Assembly: GCF_013694245.2 (NCBI RefSeq)
Contig: NZ_CP059322.2
Location: 6,083,001 to 6,147,000 of the forward strand
Reading direction: 5' to 3'
Length of the DNA: 64,000 bases
Origin: Micromonospora ferruginea
GTDB lineage: Bacteria > Actinomycetota > Actinomycetes > Mycobacteriales > Micromonosporaceae
Part shown: one piece after another, positions 24,880 to 33,006 of the stretch
Layout of the letters: each line of letters starts with the position of its first letter
Numbering within the stretch: position 1 is the first letter of the stretch
The notes under the pieces: model-generated
What the model saw: the letters and a program-made list of their open reading frames with translations, nothing else
Databases searched by the model: none
What the model was told of the DNA's origin: nothing
Made by a program: the position numbers and the translations under genes

Positions 24880-24928
24880 AAATTCTACACTACCCTGTTG
24901 CAGTAAATGCTAGTGCGATGTAGAATTT
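24880..24928. promoter_or_regulatory. Operator/promoter between divergent small genes
   Basis: AAATTCTACA at 24880-24889 and its exact complement TGTAGAATTT at 24919-24928, separated by 29 bp. The tract is unusually AT-rich for this genome. A CTACA/TGTAG pair also occurs at 48307-48321 before another + strand gene. Confidence 0.6.
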
Positions 24929-24958
24929 AGGTACAGGGAGCGAGAGAAGGAGCCAGAG

Positions 24959-25150
24959 ATGAACCTCAAGACCATCGCCCAGAAGAGCGAGAAGACCTTC
25001 CAGATGCACCGCGCCGACGCCGACGCCGACACCCAGCTCGCCCTCGACAAGCTCCGCGCCAACCCGAACATGTCCCAGGCTCAGGCGGTCCGAGAGGCCC
25101 ACCGGGAGCGGAGCTGGACCGCCAGCGCCGAGTGGCAGGCCACCGCCTGA
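24959..25150 (+). CDS. Small helical protein
   Basis: 63 residues, charged and helical (MNLKTIAQKSEKTFQMHRAD, then ALDKLRANPNMSQAQAVREA). The ATG follows GAAGGAG. It ends before two terminator hairpins. No family recognised. Strong AT-rich promoter context suggests it is expressed in the lysogen. Confidence 0.55.
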   Translation: MNLKTIAQKSEKTFQMHRADADADTQLALDKLRANPNMSQAQAVREAHRERSWTASAEWQATA

Positions 25151-25156
25151 AGCACC

Positions 25157-25242
25157 CAGGGGCCCGGGCAACCGGGCCCCTGCTCCGCGCTCCTCCACGC
25201 GAAAGTGCCCCCACCCGGCCATCCGGCCAGGTGGGGGCACTT
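25157..25242. terminator. Two hairpins ending both arms of the element
   Basis: CAGGGGCCCGG and its complement (25157-25182, 11-bp stem), then AAGTGCCCCCACC and its complement (25203-25242, 13-bp stem). They separate the rightward left arm from the leftward phage late operon. Confidence 0.8.
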
Positions 25243-25257
25243 CGTCATGGTGCGTGG

Positions 25258-25602
25258 TCAGCGGCGGGAGAAGGTCTCCGGCTCGCCCGGGTCCGTCGCC
25301 GGGGTGTCGGAGCCGTCCGCGTCGGGGGTCTCCGATCGGAACGCGCCCAGCTCGCCGACCAGGCCGTCGAGGGTGGCCTGCACCCGGTCGGCCGCGGCCT
25401 GGGCCTCGGGGTCGCCGGCGGCCCGCTCGATCAGGATCCGCACGTCGGCCTGGATCCCGGCGAGACCGTCGCGGACGGTACCGAGGGTGGCGTTCTGCTG
25501 GTCGAGCTGCTCGCTCAGGGTGGACATCTGGTGCTCCATTCGGTGGAGGGTTGCGGGGACCCGTGCCCAGGACCGGGCGCGGGAGATCAGACGGGGCAGC
25601 AC
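25258..25602 (-). CDS. Coiled-coil protein of the lysis cassette
   Basis: Up to 114 residues. The core from STLSEQLDQQNATLGTVRDG onward is a coiled coil with an acidic tail (ETPDADGSDTPATDPGEP). Two starts are possible: GTG at 25602, 5 nt after the holin stop, and ATG at 25527, which has GGAG 7 nt upstream. It is the last gene of the late operon. Confidence 0.6.
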   Translation of the reverse strand: MLPRLISRARSWARVPATLHRMEHQMSTLSEQLDQQNATLGTVRDGLAGIQADVRILIERAAGDPEAQAAADRVQATLDGLVGELGAFRSETPDADGSDTPATDPGEPETFSRR

Positions 25603-25607
25603 GGCGG

Positions 25608-25841
25608 TCAGAGCTGGCCGGTTACGAGGCTCGGCGAGTCCGGCTCGCCGGAGGCCTTCGCCGAAACGAGCGAGGTGAGCACGGACAGCACGAGCGCACC
25701 GCTGGCGATGCCGCCGGCCGCCGGCCAGTCGGCGTGCCAGGCGTTGAACACGGCGTCGCCGCCCCAGTAGAGCAACAGCGCCTGGGCCGCGCTCTTGACG
25801 GCCCGCTCGGCGGTCGCCTTCCAGAACCTGCCTTCGAACAT
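25608..25841 (-). CDS. Phage holin (r1t type)
   Basis: 77 residues with the r1t holin pattern: FWKATAERAVKSAAQALLLY, then a short hydrophilic loop with DW and GGIASGALVLSVLTSLVSA as the second membrane segment. It should form the pore that lets the endolysin reach the wall. It follows the endolysin by three small genes, as in other actinophages. Confidence 0.82.
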   Translation of the reverse strand: MFEGRFWKATAERAVKSAAQALLLYWGGDAVFNAWHADWPAAGGIASGALVLSVLTSLVSAKASGEPDSPSLVTGQL

Positions 25842-25870
25842 GGTGGTGCCCTCCTGGGTACAGTCGGTGG

Positions 25871-26185
25871 ATGGTGCACGTGCCTTCTCTGCCAGCCCGG
25901 GACCGGCTGGTCCTGGCCGAGCTGTCGGGGGTGGCCGGCCGCTACGGGCACGGCAGCGACCGCGAAAAGCCCCGCGACGAAGCCGTGACGGCGGTGCGCG
26001 CGGTGACCACCGACCCGACGCTGTTGGGCGTCCAGGCCGGGGTTGCGATGGCCGACCCGCAGGGCATCAGCGGGCCGACGGTCGACCTGCTCCGCGAGGC
26101 GGGCGCGGACATGGAGACGGCCGCAGCCCACGCGGCCGAGGTGCGGGCCCGGATGGAAGCCCAGGGCACCCGGTACGACAGTTAG
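25871..26185 (+). CDS. Plus-strand gene within the lysis cassette
   Basis: 104 residues, soluble, helical (DEAVTAVRAVTTDPTLLGVQ, MEAQGTRYDS at the end). It is the only candidate in a 340-bp stretch between two - strand genes. No strong ribosome site is seen, so it may be leaderless. The opposite orientation suggests independent expression in the lysogen. Family unknown. Confidence 0.55.
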   Translation: MVHVPSLPARDRLVLAELSGVAGRYGHGSDREKPRDEAVTAVRAVTTDPTLLGVQAGVAMADPQGISGPTVDLLREAGADMETAAAHAAEVRARMEAQGTRYDS

Positions 26186-26484
26186 CTACCGGCCGCCTGC
26201 CGGTCGTGTTGGGCGCGGTGCAGCAGCACGCACCGCCACACCACTTGCCCGACCAGGGCTGCGAACGTCACGAACGTGGCCGTGGTGCGGCCGGGGTAGT
26301 CCGGCCAGATCCGCGCGGCCACGATCAGGGACATCAGCACGCCGAGATTGGCGGTGAACTGCATGAGGTGCCGGCCGCCCGGGTTGTGCCGCCAGTCCCC
26401 GCGCGTGGTCACCCAGAACGCGACCACGAAGTACCAGCAGGCGACTGCGCCGATGACGGCAAGCACGGTGTTCAGGTCCTTCAC
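26182..26484 (-). CDS. Phage membrane protein
   Basis: 100 residues with three hydrophobic segments (AVIGAVACWYFVVAFWVTT, LMQFTANLGVLMSLIVAARI, TFVTFAALVGQVVWRCVLL). Proteins with the same RGDWRHNPGGRHLM loop occur beside lysis genes in actinophages. It may act as a second holin or a holin partner. Confidence 0.65.
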   Translation of the reverse strand: MKDLNTVLAVIGAVACWYFVVAFWVTTRGDWRHNPGGRHLMQFTANLGVLMSLIVAARIWPDYPGRTTATFVTFAALVGQVVWRCVLLHRAQHDRQAAGS

Positions 26485-26684
26485 CGCGACCCCCTCAACG
26501 CGTCGGTGATCATTGGGCCGAAGTGGTTACGCCGGCGGATCTCCGCCAGCCGGCGGGCCGCCGCGTCCACCTGGTCGTCGTCGGCGCGGGCTGCCGCCAG
26601 ATCCGCCTGCGCCCGCTCCAACAGAGTGCGGGCTTCGGTCGTCTCCGGCGACGGCTTCGGCCGGCGCTTACGTCTCCAGATCAT
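26481..26684 (-). CDS. Small phage protein (DUF7620-like)
   Basis: 67 residues: a basic start (MIWRRKRRPKPSP) then a helix of Glu/Arg/Ala (ARTLLERAQADLAAARAD). It overlaps both neighbours. The pattern resembles small proteins found beside actinophage holins. Function unknown. Confidence 0.55.
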   Translation of the reverse strand: MIWRRKRRPKPSPETTEARTLLERAQADLAAARADDDQVDAAARRLAEIRRRNHFGPMITDALRGSR

Positions 26685-26958
26685 GGCGGCCAGCCTCCCG
26701 AGCCAAGCCTTGCAGCAGCTGCACGGTCAGGTCGGTGTTCGGCAGCAGCTTCTGCACCTGCTCATCACGTACCCGGACCTGCTCGTCGCGTACCGCGAGA
26801 GTGGCCCTCAGGTGGGTGATCTGCTCGTCCTTGTCGCGTACCCGGTCCTCGTGCACGGTGCGCGGCACCAGCCGGCCGGTGAGGACCAGGGCGACGACGA
26901 AGAGCAGTACCCCGACCGGGCCGCCGGAGCTGAGCAGCGCGGCGGGGATGTCCGGCAC
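26668..26958 (-). CDS. Single-pass membrane protein with coiled coil
   Basis: 96 residues. One membrane segment near residues 13-30 (PVGVLLFVVALVLTGRLV) is followed by a coiled coil with repeated RDEQV units. It lies between the endolysin and the holin genes. It could help disrupt the cell envelope, but no family is certain. Confidence 0.6.
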   Translation of the reverse strand: MPDIPAALLSSGGPVGVLLFVVALVLTGRLVPRTVHEDRVRDKDEQITHLRATLAVRDEQVRVRDEQVQKLLPNTDLTVQLLQGLAREAGRHDLET

Positions 26959-26961
26959 CGG

Positions 26962-28692
26962 TCAGGCCTGCGGCGCGGCGCCGTCGAGGGACCCGAGGAC
27001 TGTGCGGAGGGCGGCTTCCAGGTCGTCGCGGGACACCGGCCCATCGGCGGGCGGCAAGCCGGCGAGGACCCGCTCGGCGACCGCGCTGGCGAGCTGGCCA
27101 ACGTCGACCGGCTCCGGCCGGGGCAGCGCGGCGAGCGCGGCGGCCAGCTCGGCCGGGCTCGTCCCCTCGGCACCGACCAGCGCGGGCAGCTTGGCCAGGG
27201 CCGTGGCAACCGCGGCGACCTGCGCCTTGAGTGCCGCCGCCTCCCTGGTCTGCTGCCAGTCGGCGAACGCCGGTCCGCGCTGCTGCTGGTGCAGGTTGCG
27301 CAGCAGGGTCCGCAGCGGCAGCGCCCCGGACCCGGTGTAGCTGAGGTCCTCGGCGAGCAAGGCCTTCGCGATTTCGGCGGCAGTCGGCATGTCGTCGTCC
27401 CCTTCGATGAGTCCGATGGTGGTGAGGTAGCGGCGGATCACGGCGGTCTGGTCGCGGCCGGCGCGGATCGCGTCGCGGAAGTAGCTCTTGTGGGTGTGGA
27501 ACAGGTGGGTGATGTCGCCGGACGACCGCCGGCCGAGCCGGTCCCAGCGACGGACCGTCTTCCCGTCCGGGCTGTAGATGACCTCGCGGATATCGCGCGT
27601 GTCGTCGGTGCCGGCCTCGCACTGGGCGACCAGCCAACGGGAGTAGTGCGGCAGGTCGTACGTTCCCGTGCTGGTGGTGACCTCGAACTGGCCGACATCC
27701 AGCGCGCACGCCCACCGGTCCAGGCCGGTGCGGTCACGCGCCGACTCGACCACGCTGTAGTCGCCGGACACGACCCGGTCCTCACCGCAGTGGTAGCCGC
27801 CCCGGTGCGCCGAGTCGCCGACGATGCCCACCTCGGCCGGGTCCAGGTCGTCGTCCACCGTCTTACCCGGGTGCATGTCGAGGTGGTCCAGCAGCAGCTG
27901 GCGGGCGTCGAGCAGCGTCTTGGGTGCGGTGGTGGCCACCGGCGTCTCCTCCGAGATGATGGTCTGCCAGGTCAGCCGGGCCGGCTCCGAACCCGGCGCG
28001 GCCAGGTCCCAGCCCTCCTTGTGGTACCAGCAGCAGGTCAGGCCGCCATCGGCCTTGATCGCGTCGACCATGGCGCGCATCCACGCCTGCTGGCCTGCGC
28101 CGTCGCGGTCGCCCGGGAGCCGTTGCGCGCCCAGCTCGGCCACCAGGTACGGCACGCCGAGCTGCTCGGCGACGGCACGGGGGATCGACAGCAGGTCGTC
28201 CGGCGACCTGTACGTGGTGCCGTTGTTGTAGACGTCCCAGCCCACGAAGTCGACCGGCTGCCGGGGCATCCACCGGGTGTCACCCGGGTTGGCCTGCCAC
28301 CAATACCGGGTGTACGTCGGGCCGAGCCAGATCTCGTCGCGCATCGGTGCCGCGTCGAACGCCGACCACAGCTCCGCCCAGGCGGCGTGGAACTCCTCCG
28401 GCGTCGGGTCGCCGGAAGCCGGTCCCTGCTCCGGCTCGTGGTTCTTGGTCAACTTCAGGCGCGACCCGGCCGGCTTCCGCGCCGCCCAGGCCAACACCTC
28501 CGCCAGCGGGTTGGTCTTGTACGACACGTGGACCGTCACGCCCGCTGCGACCAGCGGACCCAGCACTGAGCCGTCCCAGGTGGGCATCGGCTTGCCGGGC
28601 TGCACGAAGATCCGACCTGCACCGGTGTCCCGGTACATGGCCAGCATCTCCGCTACGCTCCGGCCGCCCGGGCACCAACCGATGAGGGTCAC
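26962..28692 (-). CDS. Two-domain endolysin (glycosidase-like plus M15-like)
   Basis: 576 residues. The GTG at 28692 is chosen because AGGAGG lies a few bases upstream. The N-terminal 260 residues look like a TIM-barrel glycoside hydrolase (IGWCPGGRSVAEML, VDFVGWDVYNNGT, PYLVAELGAQR), with candidate acidic catalytic residues in WDVY and AELG. Residues 275-420 resemble an M15-type peptidase (GYHCGEDRVVSGDYSVVESA, RDRTGL, ACALDVG, HLFHTHKSYFRDA). The final 150 residues are helical and Ala/Leu/Pro-rich. It should cut peptidoglycan at lysis. The glycosidase part could instead be a tail-associated enzyme. Confidence 0.7.
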   Translation of the reverse strand: MTLIGWCPGGRSVAEMLAMYRDTGAGRIFVQPGKPMPTWDGSVLGPLVAAGVTVHVSYKTNPLAEVLAWAARKPAGSRLKLTKNHEPEQGPASGDPTPEEFHAAWAELWSAFDAAPMRDEIWLGPTYTRYWWQANPGDTRWMPRQPVDFVGWDVYNNGTTYRSPDDLLSIPRAVAEQLGVPYLVAELGAQRLPGDRDGAGQQAWMRAMVDAIKADGGLTCCWYHKEGWDLAAPGSEPARLTWQTIISEETPVATTAPKTLLDARQLLLDHLDMHPGKTVDDDLDPAEVGIVGDSAHRGGYHCGEDRVVSGDYSVVESARDRTGLDRWACALDVGQFEVTTSTGTYDLPHYSRWLVAQCEAGTDDTRDIREVIYSPDGKTVRRWDRLGRRSSGDITHLFHTHKSYFRDAIRAGRDQTAVIRRYLTTIGLIEGDDDMPTAAEIAKALLAEDLSYTGSGALPLRTLLRNLHQQQRGPAFADWQQTREAAALKAQVAAVATALAKLPALVGAEGTSPAELAAALAALPRPEPVDVGQLASAVAERVLAGLPPADGPVSRDDLEAALRTVLGSLDGAAPQA

Positions 28693-28700
28693 GCCGCCTC

Positions 28701-29393
28701 CTAGAAGATGGGGATGCCAGGCGCCGGCTCGACGGCAGGCGCCGCGGCGTCGGGCTTGAGCGCGATCGCGAACACCACCGCGTTGCCCTCCGACAGGGAA
28801 CTGGTGAGCGTCCGCGTGACCCCGGTGGCTGCCGTCAGCGGGCCGCCCGAGTCCCACACCGCCAAGGTGACGTCGGCCGAGCCGGCGTTCGTGGCCAGCT
28901 CCGCCCGCTCCGCCTCACCGGAAGCCGACGACGACCAGGTGGACGCGCCGGCCGCGCCGGGAGCGTGGCGGGTGGCCACCCCGTACACCAGCCAGCCGCC
29001 CGCCGGCACGTCCACCGCGGGCGTGGTCTGCGACGTGCCCGACACCCCGGCCACCATCGACGCGGCAGCCACCGGCGTGGTCACGTCGAGGCCTCGATAG
29101 GCGCCCACCCACGCGCCGAGCTTCGGGGTCGCCGAGGTCGTCCACACGTAGCTGCCCGGCTCCGAAGCGGCGACCCGGGAGCGGATCCGGCCGCCGAGGT
29201 TCGCCCCGCTGGTCGCATCGCCGCGCACGGTCAGCCCGGACACCGGCTCGGTGACGGTCGCAGACGCGTTGAGCTGGGCGAAGAAGTGCAGCACCAGGTC
29301 CCCGTTGACCACGCCGGTCAGACCGGACACCGTCACCGTGGACTGGGCGCCAGTCGGCATAGCCTCCTGGTCGTCAACTCTGCTGATGGCCAT
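28701..29393 (-). CDS. Minor tail or adhesin-type protein
   Basis: 230 residues, beta-rich and Ser/Thr/Ala-rich, with a GLTGVVNGDLVLHFFAQL strand near residue 26 and STWSSSASGEAERAEL near residue 150. The start at 29393 overlaps the previous stop (TGATG). It lies at the end of the tail module before the endolysin, a common site for host-binding or baseplate proteins. Family unknown. Confidence 0.6.
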   Translation of the reverse strand: MAISRVDDQEAMPTGAQSTVTVSGLTGVVNGDLVLHFFAQLNASATVTEPVSGLTVRGDATSGANLGGRIRSRVAASEPGSYVWTTSATPKLGAWVGAYRGLDVTTPVAAASMVAGVSGTSQTTPAVDVPAGGWLVYGVATRHAPGAAGASTWSSSASGEAERAELATNAGSADVTLAVWDSGGPLTAATGVTRTLTSSLSEGNAVVFAIALKPDAAAPAVEPAPGIPIF

Positions 29394-30877
29394 CAGTACG
29401 CCAGGACCTGGACGGTGAGGCGGGTACCGGCCGTGGTGGAGCCGACCTGGTCGACGTCGACGGTCAGATACGAGCCGGCCGCCCAGGACGCGGACACGAA
29501 CGTTGAGGCGACCCCGGAGTACCTGTTCCCGGCGGTGATCGTCGGCCGGTTCCCCGACGTGAACACCGCCGTGCCGTCGACTCGCACCTGCACGATCAGC
29601 GATGACCCGGCCGGCGCGGTGCCGCCGATCGACGCGACGACCGACCGCAGCGTCAGCGTGGACGCGGCCGGGTTGTAGACCCGATACGTGCCGGTGCCGA
29701 CCGCTGCGGTGTCCTGCGTCCAGGTGGGCATCACGCTGACCGTGCTGCCGCCTCCGCCTCCGGCCGCGCCGGCCCAGGTGCCCGGGGTGCCGCCTGCCGT
29801 ACAGAGCCACAGCGCGCCAGCAGAGTCGACGACGGCGTCTCCGGTGGCCCAGGTGCCGCTGGTGGGCGCGCCCGTGCCGCTCCGCTGTCCTCGGAAGGTG
29901 ATGCCGGACAGCGAGTTGTACGAGCCGCCTGCTCGTACGCCCTGCAACCCGCTGAAGATCCGCGTCGCCTCGATCCAGCCGGGCTTCGTGCTGTGGCCGG
30001 TGCCGTAGCCGCCCAGCAGCGGCTCCCGGTTCGCCGCGTTGGTCGGGTTCGTTGACCATTCCGCGTACCGGCCGGTGCTCGGCCCGCCCAACCCCTCCGC
30101 GTACTCGAAGACCCGGTGGGCGATCCGGTTGACCGTCGACGGCGCGGACCGGCCCTCACCGTTGCCGTTGAACCAGCCCGTCTTCACCGACGAGCCACCG
30201 GACGTGGTGGAGAAGAACTGCACGGCGTCCGGGTTGTCGTCGGTGGAGCTGTACGGCTGCTGAAGCCGCAGCCACGGCTGCCCGTTCTGGCCCTGGCTGG
30301 ACAGCGGCGGCGTGACCGCGTTCCCGACGTACGAGCCGCCGGACAGCGGCGGGTTGAGCAACACCGCCCCGGCTGCCGCCGACGGCGGGATCAACCCGAA
30401 CCCACCACCCGTCACCACCCCGAACAGGTCGCCGACGTTCCGGCTGCCCGGCGGCGGCACGGAGGCGTCGACCAGGTTCGCCACGCCTGTCCCATGCCCA
30501 TTGCTCTGGGCGACGTGAGCGGCGAACCCGACGGCGGTCGCCACGGCCTGGTCGCCGACGTCGGCGGCCATCCACACGCGGGGTCCGCCGCCGGCCGACG
30601 CCCACGCCCCGGTGATCCCGTCCGGGTACTGCACCCGCGGGATCTGGCCGAGCGCCCGACCGTCGGCGGTCGTCGACGACAGCACCGCCGACACCGCCGC
30701 GCCGCCGCTGTCCAGCAGGTCCGTGTACTGGGTGCCGCTGGTCTCCGCGTTCCACCAGGTGATCTCCACGCCGCCCACCACCACGGCGGCCTTGCCCGAC
30801 AGCGCGCCGATCGTGACGGTGTCACCGGAGACGATCGTGTAGTCCGACGGCCCACCGCCGGCCCAGTAGCGAGTCAT
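29393..30877 (-). CDS. Tail fibre-like minor tail protein
   Basis: 494 residues with Gly/Ser/Thr-rich beta structure. It starts with YWAGGGPSDYTIVSGDTVTI. A Gly-rich hinge (GAAGGGGGSTVSVMP) separates a C-terminal 110-residue beta domain (GTYRVYNPAASTLTLRSVVA). Both are typical of receptor-binding fibres. It probably contacts the host cell surface. The order tail tip, fibre, endolysin supports this. Confidence 0.65.
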   Translation of the reverse strand: MTRYWAGGGPSDYTIVSGDTVTIGALSGKAAVVVGGVEITWWNAETSGTQYTDLLDSGGAAVSAVLSSTTADGRALGQIPRVQYPDGITGAWASAGGGPRVWMAADVGDQAVATAVGFAAHVAQSNGHGTGVANLVDASVPPPGSRNVGDLFGVVTGGGFGLIPPSAAAGAVLLNPPLSGGSYVGNAVTPPLSSQGQNGQPWLRLQQPYSSTDDNPDAVQFFSTTSGGSSVKTGWFNGNGEGRSAPSTVNRIAHRVFEYAEGLGGPSTGRYAEWSTNPTNAANREPLLGGYGTGHSTKPGWIEATRIFSGLQGVRAGGSYNSLSGITFRGQRSGTGAPTSGTWATGDAVVDSAGALWLCTAGGTPGTWAGAAGGGGGSTVSVMPTWTQDTAAVGTGTYRVYNPAASTLTLRSVVASIGGTAPAGSSLIVQVRVDGTAVFTSGNRPTITAGNRYSGVASTFVSASWAAGSYLTVDVDQVGSTTAGTRLTVQVLAY

Positions 30878-30890
30878 GCCCTACCCCTTC

Positions 30891-31808
30891 CTACGCGGCG
30901 TGCCAGACGAGCGACCCGTCTACCGTGCGGTCCTCGTTGATCGCGATGCCGGCGGCGGTGACGACGTAGATACCTGCCGAGGTGACCCGCAGCGCCGCCG
31001 GCGCCCCACCGGACCAGTAGAGGGCGGTGGACTGCACCGGGAACGTCGGCTCGAACCCGGCAGGCACGTTCGCGACGCGCGTCGTGGCGCCGGCCGGAAT
31101 GGCGCCGGTGGTGCGCTGCACCTTCAGGTTGAGCACGCACACACCACCGCGCCGCTGGAGCGAGTTCTCCGTCGCCGAGAACCCTGAGACCATCGTCACC
31201 GCGACGATCCCCGAGTCGTCGACGGCGTTACGCCACGTCGTGCCGTCCGAGAGAATCCACCGGCCGGTGTCGGTCTCGAACGCTGTGCGGCCCTTCTGGT
31301 GCGGCGGCCTCGTCGACGACTTGCACAGGATCTGCCCGTCCTCACCCAGATACCAGGCCCGCTCCGTGACCGCCGAGCCGGCAAACGTGGTGGCGCCGTT
31401 CGCGACCGTGACCGTGGCCAGCTCGATCTCGTAGACACCGGAGCCGGCCGACGCCGGCGTGCGGGTGGCCGCCGGCGCGCCCGCCCCCGGGGTGCCCTGA
31501 ACGATCTGCACGGTGCAGGTCCAGTCGGCCCGGTTGAGGCGCAGCACCACCAGGTCCACCCTGGTTGAGCCGGAGGAGTTCGCGGCGACGGTCTTGGTGA
31601 CCACGGCGGCGTCGTTCTGCCAGCCGTAGCCGTCGACAACCGCCTGCCGTGACACCCGGATCCGGATCTCCCGGGTGCCGCTGCCGTCGGCGTAGATCAG
31701 CGGCTGATCGGCCGGGTCACCGATCAGCCCTGACGGCAGTGCCCGGCCCAGCAGCCGCTCGTGCTGAAGCTGGGTCACCCCCGGGTTGGGGTAGGAGGAC
31801 TCGGCCAT
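30891..31808 (-). CDS. Minor tail protein
   Basis: 305 residues, beta-rich. N-terminal SSYPNPGVTQLQHERLLGR and a middle RVDLVVLRLNRADWTCTVQ match a group of actinophage baseplate/tail-tip proteins. Its ATG overlaps the previous stop. It probably joins the tail tip to the fibre. Confidence 0.68.
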   Translation of the reverse strand: MAESSYPNPGVTQLQHERLLGRALPSGLIGDPADQPLIYADGSGTREIRIRVSRQAVVDGYGWQNDAAVVTKTVAANSSGSTRVDLVVLRLNRADWTCTVQIVQGTPGAGAPAATRTPASAGSGVYEIELATVTVANGATTFAGSAVTERAWYLGEDGQILCKSSTRPPHQKGRTAFETDTGRWILSDGTTWRNAVDDSGIVAVTMVSGFSATENSLQRRGGVCVLNLKVQRTTGAIPAGATTRVANVPAGFEPTFPVQSTALYWSGGAPAALRVTSAGIYVVTAAGIAINEDRTVDGSLVWHAA

Positions 31809-33004
31809 CAGATGGTCTCCAATCCGGCGAGCCGGCGGGCCAGGGCCCGCGTCACCTTCACCCACGCCGGATCGGCGGAGGCGTCCTGCGAGCCGACCAG
31901 CGCGGTGACTGTCTCCCCGTCGCGCGGGCTCACCTCGAGGTGCACGGCGCGGACCACGTCGGCGACCTCCGCGCCGGAGTTCAGCTCGACCGACACGCGG
32001 TCGCCGAGCTGGTAGTGCGTGCCGTACCGCTGGTCGGGGGTGTCGACGGTGACGCTGGTCAGCCGGGCTGTCTCGGCCGACCGCTCCAGCTCTTCGTCGC
32101 CGGCCTGATTCAGCTCCGCCGCGGCGGCGGCGGTGGCGTCGGACTGCCGCTGGTCGACGAACGTCTCCAGCCGCCACCACTTCGCGACCGCCGGGCTGTT
32201 GACCCGCTCGACGATCACCCGCGACGTGCCGACGTCTTTCCCGCCGACGATCGCGACGGTGGCCGTCGGGGCGACCGGCTCGTACGAGTAGGAACGCAGG
32301 TTGCCCAGACCGCGGCTGAAGCGGACCGCGCCGTCGCCGCTGGTCCGATTGACCGGCGCGTACACCTGAAACTCGATCGTGGTGCCGACCTGCTGGGTAC
32401 GGAACCCGAGCCCGCCTCCGGCGATCGCCGCCGACCGCAGGGCGTCGCCGAGCGCTTCGAAGCGAGTCCCGAAAGTGATGCTGGCGCCGAGGCCGGCGCC
32501 CGCGCCGAGGACCAGCTGCGGCACCCGCCGGACCGTCAGCGCGCCCGGGCCGGCGTTGAGGTTGACCAGCGACCGCATGATGTCGCCGGCCTCGTCCGTG
32601 GCCGTCCACCTGGCGGTCGACGTCTGCGCGGTCGCCACAGCGGCGGGGTTCGGGTAGGTGACCCGGCCGGCGATGAGCGCAAGGTCGTCGGTAAATCCCA
32701 CGCTGACGGTGCCCGGGTCGGTGTCGGCTCCGTCGACCGACCAGCGTTGCGGGCCGGCCCGCTCGATCGGCCCGGCCGCGAAGATGACGCTGTCGCGGAT
32801 CACGACCACCCGGTTACCACCGGCGGCGATCAGCTGAAGCAGCTCCGGCCGGGCCGGCGCGGTGAACGACCCGGAGCCGGGCTCGTTGAACCGCAACGTG
32901 ACGTCCAGGTCTGTCCATCCGGAGACCGGGTCGCCGAGGACGTTGAGGTTCCGGTCGGTGATGAGCAGGGTTGTCCGCGCCGGCGCGGACAGCATCAGAG
33001 GCAT
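31808..33004 (-). CDS. Gp37-like tail protein (ReqiPepy6 type)
   Basis: 398 residues. PGSGSFTAPA near residue 40, FAAGPIERAG near residue 70 and the C-terminal YGTHYQLGDRVSV fit the siphovirus Gp37-like tail protein family, which forms the tail tip after Dit. The start at 33004 lies 2 nt after the Dit stop; an upstream extension has no support. Confidence 0.75.
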   Translation of the reverse strand: MPLMLSAPARTTLLITDRNLNVLGDPVSGWTDLDVTLRFNEPGSGSFTAPARPELLQLIAAGGNRVVVIRDSVIFAAGPIERAGPQRWSVDGADTDPGTVSVGFTDDLALIAGRVTYPNPAAVATAQTSTARWTATDEAGDIMRSLVNLNAGPGALTVRRVPQLVLGAGAGLGASITFGTRFEALGDALRSAAIAGGGLGFRTQQVGTTIEFQVYAPVNRTSGDGAVRFSRGLGNLRSYSYEPVAPTATVAIVGGKDVGTSRVIVERVNSPAVAKWWRLETFVDQRQSDATAAAAAELNQAGDEELERSAETARLTSVTVDTPDQRYGTHYQLGDRVSVELNSGAEVADVVRAVHLEVSPRDGETVTALVGSQDASADPAWVKVTRALARRLAGLETI

Positions 33005-33006
33005 GG

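Noticed and set aside
24596..25150. Toxin-antitoxin pair
   Set aside because: The two small genes are divergent, not coupled, and neither resembles a known toxin.
15644..25150. Complete conjugative AICE
   Set aside because: No replication initiator, primase or FtsK/TraB-like translocase is encoded; only regulatory and membrane genes are present.
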